A stretch of DNA of 64,000 nucleotides from Methylobacillus rhizosphaerae (lineage in GTDB: Bacteria > Pseudomonadota > Gammaproteobacteria > Burkholderiales > Methylophilaceae). Positions 57,129-64,000 of the stretch are shown here, piece by piece. The stretch spans positions 124,001 through 188,000 of the forward strand of contig NZ_FZOA01000006.1 in the NCBI RefSeq assembly GCF_900187985.1, written 5' to 3'. The translations under genes and the position numbers were made by a program. Numbering within the stretch: position 1 is the first letter of the stretch; each line of letters begins with the position of its first letter. The notes under the pieces were generated by a model that saw only the letters and a list, made by a program, of their open reading frames with translations, was not told the DNA's origin and did not search any database.

Positions 57129-57914
57129 ATGCTTGTTCATCCACAATTTGATCCAGTTGCCATTCACCTGGGTTCATTTGGTATCCATTGGTATGGCCTG
57201 ATGTACCTGACCGGCTTCCTGGCCTTTCTCTGGCTGGGCCGCTGGCGCATTGCCCACCAGCCCTGGCATGGCTGGGACATGAAAATGCTGGACGACGCCC
57301 TGTTCTACGGAGCACTCGGCGTCATTATTGGCGGCAGGCTGGGCTACGCCCTGTTCTACCAGCATGAATACTATCTTGCGCACCCCCATGAAGTCCTGTT
57401 CCTCTGGCAAGGCGGCATGTCCTTCCACGGCGGCTTCATCGGCGTCATGGCTGCCATGTGGCTATTCGCAAAAAAACGCGGCCTCACCTTCTTCGGCATC
57501 ATGGATTTCGTTGCCCCCCTGGTTCCTGTCGGCCTGGGTGCCGGCCGTATGGGTAACTTCATCAATGGCGAACTCTGGGGCCGTGCCAGCGATATGCCCT
57601 GGGCCATGGTGTTTCCACAAGTGGATAACATTGCCCGCCACCCATCCCAGCTTTACGAGTTCCTGCTTGAAGGCGTTGTATTGTTCATCATACTCTGGTG
57701 GTACTCCAGCAAACCACGCGCAAGAGGTACAGTTTCCGCTCTGTTCCTGATTGGTTATGGCACTTTCCGCTTCCTGGTGGAATTCACGCGCGAGCCAGAC
57801 AGTTTCCTTGGCCTGCTGTCGCTGGGCCTGAGCATGGGGCAGTGGCTGAGTCTGCCTATGATCATTGCGGGAGTATGGCTGCTGGCAGTGAGTTTACGCC
57901 GCTCAAAAAACTGA
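57129..57914 (+). CDS. lgt: prolipoprotein diacylglyceryl transferase
   Basis: An inner-membrane enzyme that transfers diacylglycerol from phosphatidylglycerol to the lipobox cysteine of lipoproteins. The 261 residues have seven membrane helices with the Lgt signature [16 protein letters not shown] (conserved Arg/Asn), HGGFIG and [12 protein letters not shown]. It modifies lipoproteins such as the FKBP and efflux proteins in this window. Confidence 0.97.
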   Translation: MLVHPQFDPVAIHLGSFGIHWYGLMYLTGFLAFLWLGRWRIAHQPWHGWDMKMLDDALFYGALGVIIGGRLGYALFYQHEYYLAHPHEVLFLWQGGMSFHGGFIGVMAAMWLFAKKRGLTFFGIMDFVAPLVPVGLGAGRMGNFINGELWGRASDMPWAMVFPQVDNIARHPSQLYEFLLEGVVLFIILWWYSSKPRARGTVSALFLIGYGTFRFLVEFTREPDSFLGLLSLGLSMGQWLSLPMIIAGVWLLAVSLRRSKN

Positions 57915-58157
57915 CTGCATCACTCCTGCTGACAACCAGTATGGCGGTGGCACTCCTGTCTTTTTGAAGTGAAACAACCCCAGCCCATTTTCACTGCCGC
58001 CATACACTTCCGACAACTGTACCCTAAAAATTCCCCTGCTTCTGTGTCTGGTTTCCAACCGTTTGTGCCCTTACGATTGCTGTAGTCGTCATTGTGCATT
58101 TATTGGCTGGCATACAAGCAAGTACGCCAGTCCGGATTTCAGGAAACAGTAGAACTT

Positions 58158-60482
58158 ATGTCGCAATCAAAAGCAGCCATCAAGCCTTACCATCACCCTG
58201 CCGCTGGCTGGGGAGCGTTGAAGCAAGTCGCAGCACAACTTGCCTTGCAGAAAATTCCCGTCAAGGGCATCACTACGCTGTTATCACAAAACCAGCCTGA
58301 TGGCTTTGACTGCCCTGGTTGCGCCTGGCCAGACAAGGAGCACACTTCCACATTCGAATTCTGTGAGAACGGCGTCAAGGCAGTAGCAGCAGAAGCTACA
58401 GCCAAGCGTGTGCCGCCTGAGTTCTTTGCCAAACACACAGTCACGGAGCTGATGGAGTGGAGCGATTTCGACCTGGAGAATGAAGGCCGCCTGACCCACC
58501 CCATGCGCTACAACCCGGCGACTGACAAATATGAAGTCATCTCCTGGGACGGGGCATTTGAACTGATGGCGCAACACCTGAATGCACTGGCCGACCCCAA
58601 TGAAGCGATTTTCTATACTTCTGGCCGCGCAAGTAATGAAGCTGCTTTCCTCTATCAATTGTTCGTACGTGAATTCGGCACCAACAACTTCCCGGATTGC
58701 TCCAATCTCTGCCATGAATCCACCAGTATGGCCCTGCCGCCTACCGTAGGTGTCGGTAAAGGTTCGGTCACCCTGCATGATTTCGAGCATGCCGATACCT
58801 TGCTGATTTTCGGCCAGAACCCTGCCACCAACCATCCACGTATGCTGGGTGAGTTGCGTGAAGCATCCAAGCGCGGTGCTCGTATCGTGGCGATCAATCC
58901 ATTGAAGGAGCGCGGACTGGAGCGCTTTGCCGATCCGCAGAGTCCATTCGACATGCTGTCATTCAAGGGCAGCAAGATCAGCGACATGTTCATCCAACCC
59001 AAGCTGGGCGGTGACCTGGCACTGGTCAAGGGCATGATCAAGTTCGTGATCCTGTGGGACGATGAAGCCATCAAGAATGGCACAGAGCGCGTAGTCGACC
59101 TCGACTTTATCCAGCAACATACCAATGGTTTCGAGGCCATTGCAGAAGATGCCCGCCGTGAAAGCTGGGACCTGATTGTTGAAGAATCCGGCGTACCGCT
59201 GGAGCAGATTGAAGAAGTGGCACGCATTTACGCTACCGGTGATCGCGTCATTGCCACCTGGGGCATGGGCATTACCCAGCATAAACATGGTGTTGCCACC
59301 ATCAAGACCATGGTCAACCTGATGCTGCTACGCGGCAATATTGGCAAAGAAGGCGCAGGCCTCTGCCCGGTACGCGGACATAGCAACGTGCAAGGCAACC
59401 GCACGGTCGGCATTTATGAAAAGATGCCACTGGCATTCCTGGAAAGCCTGGAGCGTGTATTTGACATCCAGGTTCCCAAAGAACCAGGCTATGATGCAGT
59501 TGCCGCCATTCAGGCCATGATTGATGGCAAGGGCAAATTCTTCTTCGGCCTCGGCGGCAATTTCTCCATCGCCACCCCTGACACTGACCGTACCTGGGAA
59601 GGCTTGCGCAACTGCGACCTGACAGCCCACGTCACCACCAAGCTCAACCGCAGCCATCTGGTGCACGGCAAGGAGGCATTGATCCTGCCATGCCTGGGTC
59701 GTACCGAGATCGACCAGCAGGAAACCGGCGCCCAAGGTGTGACAGTGGAAGATTCCATGAGCATGGTGCATATTTCCTTCGGCATGAACAAGCCAGCGTC
59801 TCCGCATTTGTTGTCTGAGCCGGCCATCGTAGCGCGTATGGCCCATGCTGCCCTCAAGAACAGCAAGACTCCGTGGCTGGAATATATCAAGGATTACAGC
59901 AAGATCCGTGATGTGATTGAGCAGACCATGCCGGCACTGTTCAAGGATTACAACGAGCGCATCAAGCATCCGGGTGGTTTCCGCATGCCGGTTCCTTCCA
60001 GTGATCGCGTCTGGGCAACAGCCTCCGGCAAGGCCGAGTTCACGGTACATGACATCCCGCGCAACTCTCCTATCCACCAGGCACGTGAGCAATATGGTGA
60101 CCAGATGTTCGTCCTCATGACCACACGCTCGCATGACCAGTACAACACTACTATCTACGGCATGGATGACCGTTACCGTGGCGTGTTCGGCCAGCGCCGC
60201 GTGATATTCATGAACCCGGAAGACATCAAACGCATGGGACTCAAAGCTGGCGACTGGATCAACCTGGTCAGCGTCTGGCAGGATGGTATTACTCGTCGTG
60301 CCGACAATTTCCTGGTTGTTTCCTACGATATTCCGCAAGGCTGCCTGAGCGGCTACTATCCGGAAACCAACAATCTGGTGCCATTGGAAAGTGTGGCAGA
60401 TCTTTCACACACACCCACATCCAAATCCATTCCTGTGATTATCGAAAAAGTCACTGATACTAAGGTATCTCATGCTGCTTGA
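58158..60482 (+). CDS. fdh4A: FdhF/YdeP-family molybdopterin oxidoreductase, probable formate dehydrogenase 4 alpha subunit
   Basis: A 774-residue molybdopterin enzyme. The iron-sulfur region FDCPGCAWPDKEH...FEFCENG, the molybdenum-site region NFPDCSNLCHESTSM, the cofactor-binding segments LLIFGQNPATNHPRML and ATWGMGITQHKHGVATI, and C-terminal RSHDQYNTTIYGMDDRYRG are those of the YdeP family. In Methylobacterium and other methylotrophs a protein of this type, with a small partner, is Fdh4, the enzyme that oxidises formate to CO2. The same role is inferred here because a matching small gene overlaps its 3' end. The ATG at 58158 is chosen; the longer frame lacks family similarity. Confidence 0.85.
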   Translation: MSQSKAAIKPYHHPAAGWGALKQVAAQLALQKIPVKGITTLLSQNQPDGFDCPGCAWPDKEHTSTFEFCENGVKAVAAEATAKRVPPEFFAKHTVTELMEWSDFDLENEGRLTHPMRYNPATDKYEVISWDGAFELMAQHLNALADPNEAIFYTSGRASNEAAFLYQLFVREFGTNNFPDCSNLCHESTSMALPPTVGVGKGSVTLHDFEHADTLLIFGQNPATNHPRMLGELREASKRGARIVAINPLKERGLERFADPQSPFDMLSFKGSKISDMFIQPKLGGDLALVKGMIKFVILWDDEAIKNGTERVVDLDFIQQHTNGFEAIAEDARRESWDLIVEESGVPLEQIEEVARIYATGDRVIATWGMGITQHKHGVATIKTMVNLMLLRGNIGKEGAGLCPVRGHSNVQGNRTVGIYEKMPLAFLESLERVFDIQVPKEPGYDAVAAIQAMIDGKGKFFFGLGGNFSIATPDTDRTWEGLRNCDLTAHVTTKLNRSHLVHGKEALILPCLGRTEIDQQETGAQGVTVEDSMSMVHISFGMNKPASPHLLSEPAIVARMAHAALKNSKTPWLEYIKDYSKIRDVIEQTMPALFKDYNERIKHPGGFRMPVPSSDRVWATASGKAEFTVHDIPRNSPIHQAREQYGDQMFVLMTTRSHDQYNTTIYGMDDRYRGVFGQRRVIFMNPEDIKRMGLKAGDWINLVSVWQDGITRRADNFLVVSYDIPQGCLSGYYPETNNLVPLESVADLSHTPTSKSIPVIIEKVTDTKVSHAA

Positions 60483-60783
60483 TCAGGATAACGTCAATCA
60501 AGAATCGGGTGACTTTGCCTCTGATCACGCACAGCTTGATCAGAGTGCGGTGCTGATGCTGGGTATCCTTGAGCTGCTGCATGCCGAACATGAAGAAGGC
60601 CGTGCGCAGGTGTCCCTTGCCGTCATCTGCAAACGTCTCGGCATCCGCATGAGCACATTGCAACGCCTCATGACCGCATTGAGCGAACAGGAACTGGTCA
60701 CCGTTGCCACCCATAAGGAACGACTAGTCGCAAGCCTGACAGCCAGCGGTGAAGAAATTTCCCGCGCCCTACAGGTCGACTAG
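60472..60783 (+). CDS. fdh4B: Fdh4B-like small partner protein
   Basis: A 103-residue protein with a helical, winged-helix-like middle (VLMLGILELLHAEHEEGRAQ, VICKRLGIRMSTLQRLMTALSEQELV, ASLTASGEEISRAL). It overlaps the end of the YdeP-type gene by 11 bases. A small gene in this position accompanies fdh4A in methylotrophs and is required for its activity there, while its DNA-binding-like look leaves a regulatory role open. Confidence 0.7.
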   Translation: MLLDQDNVNQESGDFASDHAQLDQSAVLMLGILELLHAEHEEGRAQVSLAVICKRLGIRMSTLQRLMTALSEQELVTVATHKERLVASLTASGEEISRALQVD

Positions 60784-60877
60784 TCAGGTACAGCATTTTC
60801 TCTTGCGCAAAACACCATCGCGCTTGAACCTGGCTGGAGTACAATGACAGCCGTCGCTGACTCAATCCTGATGGCCC

Positions 60878-62305
60878 ATGAAGCTTTATGTCTCGTTTGC
60901 TGCGCGCATACGCGCGATGATAGATGAAGGCGTATTGCGACCCGGTGACAAGATATTCTCTGTACGTCAGGCCAGCCAGAAATACAACCTCAGCATCAGC
61001 ACCGTCTTGCGGGCCTACCTGCTGCTGGAACAGGAAGGCATCATCAGCAGCCACCCTCAATCGGGCTACTACGTCACACCACGCAAACGCCAGAAGCAAC
61101 GTGGATCGCCACTAGCCAAGGACATCAACCTCTCCGAGGTTGACACAAGCAAGTTAGTACTTACAACTCTGAAATCCATCCGTGAATTCGGCACAGTACC
61201 ACTGGGCTCCCCATTCCCTGACCCTCAGCTGTTCCCGCTCAAGAAAATTCACCAATATGAGAAAGCCCTGACTGATAATGAGGGGGAATGGGGCATATTG
61301 AGCGAGCTGCCACCCGGCAATGAAATGCTGCGCCAGCAGATTGCCCGGCGCTATCTCGTGCACGACCTGGATATTTCGCCTGATGACATTGTCATCACCC
61401 ACGGCGCAACAGAAGCCATCACGCTTTGCCTGCAGGCTGTTGCCAAACCCGGGGATATGATTGCACTGGAATCGCCGGGCTACTATGCACTGGCCCACAC
61501 CGTGGAAAGATTGGGCATGCAGGTAGCGGAACTACGCACTGATCCTGATTCCGGCATAGACCTGGATGCCTTGCGCACGACAATCGCACAGTCGCGCATT
61601 GCTGCCGTAGTGCTCACAAGCAATTTCCAGAATCCGCTGGGCTTTGTCATGCCGGATGAAAAAAAACAGGCCCTGGTCAGCCTGCTTGCTGAACAACAGA
61701 TTCCCTTGATCGAGGATGATGTTTACAGCGAGCTCTATTTCAGTGAGTTGCCTCCCAAGCCAGCCAAGGCATTTGATCATCATGGCCTGGTACTGCATTG
61801 CTCGTCATTTTCCAAATCCCTGGCGCCTGGCTATCGGGTGGGTTGGACAGCAGCCGGACGCTACCGCCAGGAAGTGGAGCGCCTCATGTTCCTCAACAGC
61901 CTGTCCCTGCCATCCGCCCCGCAGATTGCCATTGCCAAGTTCATGCAACGCGACAGTTTCGATCAGCACCTCAAACAATTGCGGCATACCCTGCGTTCGC
62001 AATATGTCCTGATCCGCAATGTAATCGAGGAAAGCTTCCCTGCAGGAACACAGCTTTCAGTACCCAAGGGCGGTTATGTCATATGGGTACAACTGCCACA
62101 GCAACTGGACGCCCTGAACCTGTATCGTGCTGCGATTGATAATGGCATTACGGTTGCTCCGGGAACGATATTCTCGCGCAGGAAAGACCTGACGCATTAT
62201 ATCCGCCTGAATTTCAGCCATCTCTGGACCCTGGCAATCGAACAGGCAGTACGTCACCTGGGTGCACTGGCTTGCGAGATGCTGGAAGAACCGTCACAGG
62301 ATTGA
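60878..62305 (+). CDS. MocR-type regulator (GntR HTH fused to aminotransferase)
   Basis: A 475-residue fusion. Residues 1 to about 70 are a GntR winged helix (IRAMIDEGVLRPGDKIFSVRQASQKYNLSISTVLRAYLLLEQEGII). The rest is a fold-type I PLP aminotransferase-like domain with NFQNPLGFVMP, IEDDVYSELYF, the PLP-lysine motif CSSFSKSLAPGYRVGW and a C-terminal YIRLNFSHL. MocR proteins sense PLP or amino compounds and regulate nearby genes. The target is unclear; it follows the formate dehydrogenase genes by 94 bases. Confidence 0.92.
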   Translation: MKLYVSFAARIRAMIDEGVLRPGDKIFSVRQASQKYNLSISTVLRAYLLLEQEGIISSHPQSGYYVTPRKRQKQRGSPLAKDINLSEVDTSKLVLTTLKSIREFGTVPLGSPFPDPQLFPLKKIHQYEKALTDNEGEWGILSELPPGNEMLRQQIARRYLVHDLDISPDDIVITHGATEAITLCLQAVAKPGDMIALESPGYYALAHTVERLGMQVAELRTDPDSGIDLDALRTTIAQSRIAAVVLTSNFQNPLGFVMPDEKKQALVSLLAEQQIPLIEDDVYSELYFSELPPKPAKAFDHHGLVLHCSSFSKSLAPGYRVGWTAAGRYRQEVERLMFLNSLSLPSAPQIAIAKFMQRDSFDQHLKQLRHTLRSQYVLIRNVIEESFPAGTQLSVPKGGYVIWVQLPQQLDALNLYRAAIDNGITVAPGTIFSRRKDLTHYIRLNFSHLWTLAIEQAVRHLGALACEMLEEPSQD

Positions 62306-62319
62306 CACCACCACGCAGG

Positions 62320-62523
62320 TCAGCAACAGCGCTTCACGCCATCCCATTTTTCCTGCTGCCACAGCTGAAAGAACTCCTCGCGCGACAAGGGAGGCTGCTG
62401 GTGCTGGTGCGCGACCTGGTTTTTCCCATAGCATTGTAAGTAACGTTCATAGGCATCATCACCTGATACCTGACGCAGAAATCGCCAGCAGCGTCCCAGA
62501 TACTGTCGCAAGGATGACAGCAT
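62320..62523 (-). CDS. YbdD/YjiX family protein
   Basis: A 67-residue soluble protein typical of the family encoded after cstA: LGRCWRFLRQVSGDDAYERYL, HHQQPPLSREEFFQLWQQEKWDGVKRCC-like end. Its start overlaps the cstA stop (TGATG). It is needed with pyruvate/peptide transporters of the CstA family in E. coli (YjiY-YjiX, CstA-YbdD). Confidence 0.92.
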   Translation of the reverse strand: MLSSLRQYLGRCWRFLRQVSGDDAYERYLQCYGKNQVAHQHQQPPLSREEFFQLWQQEKWDGVKRCC

Positions 62524-64000
62524 CAGTCACGCACCCATGAAGAATCCAGTGCAGTCTGCACATGAGGCGTTTCCACCGAAGGCCTGACCGGCTTGCCAGC
62601 CAGGCTGCGATAACTCACGCGCAACATATCCAGGATCACAATCCAGAGCACTACGACAAAGAACAGGGTCAATACCGCATCCAGCTGCTGGTTAAAGATC
62701 AGTTGCGGTGCCACCGCCGCCTTCTCCGGAGGCAGAACGCCTGCTGCAAGCTTGGCTGACATATCATTGGCAGCCGCGAGGAAACCCACGCGTACATCAG
62801 TGCTGGTAATTTTCTCCCATGCGGCCGTGCTCGTCACGATCACCAGCCAGCTCAATGGCAATAACGTCACCCAGACATGCTTGAGCCGCCCGGACTTGAT
62901 CAGGATGCCAGTACCCACTGACAACGCAATAGCTGCCAGCAACTGGTTGGAAATCCCGAACAACGGCCAGAGAATATTGACGCCGCCATTAGGGTCGATC
63001 ACACCGATATAGAGGAAATATCCCCAACCGGCCACGACAATGGCGCTGGTCAGCAATACCGAGGGATACCAGGAAGTCCGGCCCATGCTGGGCCAGAAAT
63101 TACCCAGCATGTCCTGCAACATGAAGCGGCCTACACGGGTACCTGCATCCAGGGTTGTCAGGATGAAAATCGCTTCGAACATGATGGCAAAGTGATACCA
63201 CAATGCCAGCAGGTGCTGTCCGAAAGCACTGCCAAAAATACTCGCCATGCCGACAGCCAGCGACGGAGCCCCGCCGGTACGCGCAAACAGGGTAGCCTCC
63301 CCCATCTGTTGCGCAAGGAGCTCCATCTGTTCAACAGTCACAGGGAAACCCCAACTTGTAATGGTGGCCACAGCATCAGCTGCCTCCTTGCCTACCACAC
63401 CCGCCGGGCTGTTGATGGCAAAAAATACGCCGGGATCAAGCACTGTCGCGGCAATCATCGCCATCACCGCGACAAATGATTCCAGCAACATGGCACCATA
63501 TCCGATCATGCGGATATCAGATTCATTGGCAATCAACTTGGGTGTCGTGCCGGATGCAATCAGGGCATGGAAGCCGGATACAGCGCCGCAGGCAATAGTA
63601 ATGAAAACGAATGGGAATAGACTTCCACCAAAAATTGGCCCGGTTCCATCAATGAACTGGGTCAACGCCGGCATCTTCACCTCGGGTTGCAGCAGGATAA
63701 TGGCTACTGCCAGCAGGAAAATGGTACCCAGTTTCATGAAGGTGGAAAGATAGTCGCGTGGCGCCAGCAACAGCCAGACCGGCAGGATGGCGGCGGCAAA
63801 GCCGTAGGCAATCACCCACCAGGCGAGCGTCAGCCCATCATGGTTGAACAGGCTGCTCAGGTAAGGATGATGATCGATATACCCACCACCGAACACCGAG
63901 AGCAGCAGCAATATCACTCCTAGCACCGAAGCTTCCAGCACGCGGCCTGGCCGTAAGTGACGCATGTAAATACCCACTATCATAGCGATCGGTATTGTGG
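62523..64000 (-). CDS. cstA: carbon starvation protein A (5' end beyond the window)
   Basis: An inner-membrane pyruvate/peptide transporter of the CstA family. The C-terminal 492 codons are visible, and the open frame continues past position 64000 without a start, so the gene is partial. Recognisable parts are IPIAMIVGIYMRHLRPGRVLEASVLG, CGAVSGFHALIASGTTPKLIANESDIRMIGYGAMLLESFVAVMAMIAA, FGSAFGQHLLALWYHFAIMFEAIFILTTLDAGTRVGRFMLQD and the late GGVNILWPLFGISNQLLAAIAL. It forms an operon with ybdD. Confidence 0.95.
   Translation of the reverse strand, partial: TIPIAMIVGIYMRHLRPGRVLEASVLGVILLLLSVFGGGYIDHHPYLSSLFNHDGLTLAWWVIAYGFAAAILPVWLLLAPRDYLSTFMKLGTIFLLAVAIILLQPEVKMPALTQFIDGTGPIFGGSLFPFVFITIACGAVSGFHALIASGTTPKLIANESDIRMIGYGAMLLESFVAVMAMIAATVLDPGVFFAINSPAGVVGKEAADAVATITSWGFPVTVEQMELLAQQMGEATLFARTGGAPSLAVGMASIFGSAFGQHLLALWYHFAIMFEAIFILTTLDAGTRVGRFMLQDMLGNFWPSMGRTSWYPSVLLTSAIVVAGWGYFLYIGVIDPNGGVNILWPLFGISNQLLAAIALSVGTGILIKSGRLKHVWVTLLPLSWLVIVTSTAAWEKITSTDVRVGFLAAANDMSAKLAAGVLPPEKAAVAPQLIFNQQLDAVLTLFFVVVLWIVILDMLRVSYRSLAGKPVRPSVETPHVQTALDSSWVRD

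Noticed and set aside
59328..60338. 336-codon open frame antisense to the formate dehydrogenase gene
   Set aside because: The composition (His/Gln/Val-rich) is that of a reverse-strand shadow; the plus-strand gene is complete and recognised.

Overview
The window looks like a chromosome segment of a methylotrophic betaproteobacterium, most likely Methylophilaceae (Methylobacillus/Methylovorus-like). The grounds are a PQQ methanol dehydrogenase with the lanthanide (XoxF) signature, a YdeP-type formate dehydrogenase with its small partner (Fdh4A/Fdh4B-like), a BPSS1780-family membrane protein, a thrB/DUF2782/polA neighbourhood and the dusB-fis and purH-purD blocks. Most of it is well-packed housekeeping DNA with short intergenic gaps. 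No rRNA, tRNA or CRISPR array was seen.

Layout. 1-2.5 kb: a probably Fur-controlled orfX-sodA unit (sodA runs off the left edge), a degenerate EAL-domain protein and a SelW-like protein. 2.7-5.2 kb: CtpA protease, Coq7 hydroxylase and a DUF2322 protein, followed by the remains of a TonB-dependent receptor. 5.7-10.5 kb, minus strand: glyoxalase-fold protein, YhfA-type OsmC protein, FKBP lipoprotein, PBP4-type DacB, BioA and a conserved hypothetical protein. 11.5-17.6 kb: a three-gene RND efflux system whose proteins read like Bacteroidetes versions, plus a small secreted protein. 17.6-21.3 kb: an ArsR regulator divergent from a XenA-type old yellow enzyme with a striking palindromic operator, then a YfcF-type GST, HisN and a GNAT enzyme. 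21.3-24.3 kb, minus strand: stress-type SDR, KGG-repeat protein, Bcr/CflA exporter and a transporter remnant.

24.35-29.7 kb is the accessory region. An intact IS5 copy with TTAG target duplications sits beside a minus-strand operon of small membrane protein, sodium:solute symporter and haem aldoxime dehydratase, with a divergent LuxR-type regulator. 30.2-32.3 kb holds groES-groEL under both a sigma-32-type promoter and a perfect CIRCE element. Between groEL and uvrD the minus strand encodes a candidate small RNA whose hairpin loops carry anti-Shine-Dalgarno motifs. This is the best candidate for something undescribed in the window.

32.7-49.5 kb: uvrD, BPSS1780 protein, thrB, DUF2782, LOG protein, polA, BFD-like ferredoxin, MoaB/CinA-like protein, YkgJ protein, dusB-fis, purH, purD, a TsaC-like gene, hemF and an amino acid permease. 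49.7-54.2 kb is the methanol-oxidation block: xoxF, a divergent sigma-54 activator and a small cytochrome c. 54.2-64 kb: mutarotase, ilvD, lgt, fdh4A-fdh4B, a MocR-type regulator, ybdD and cstA (runs off the right edge).

Methanol oxidised by XoxF would pass electrons to a c-type cytochrome, and formate would be oxidised by the Fdh4-like enzyme. The aldoxime dehydratase cluster suggests an additional ability to turn aldoximes into nitriles. All family assignments were made by reading the sequence, without database searches.
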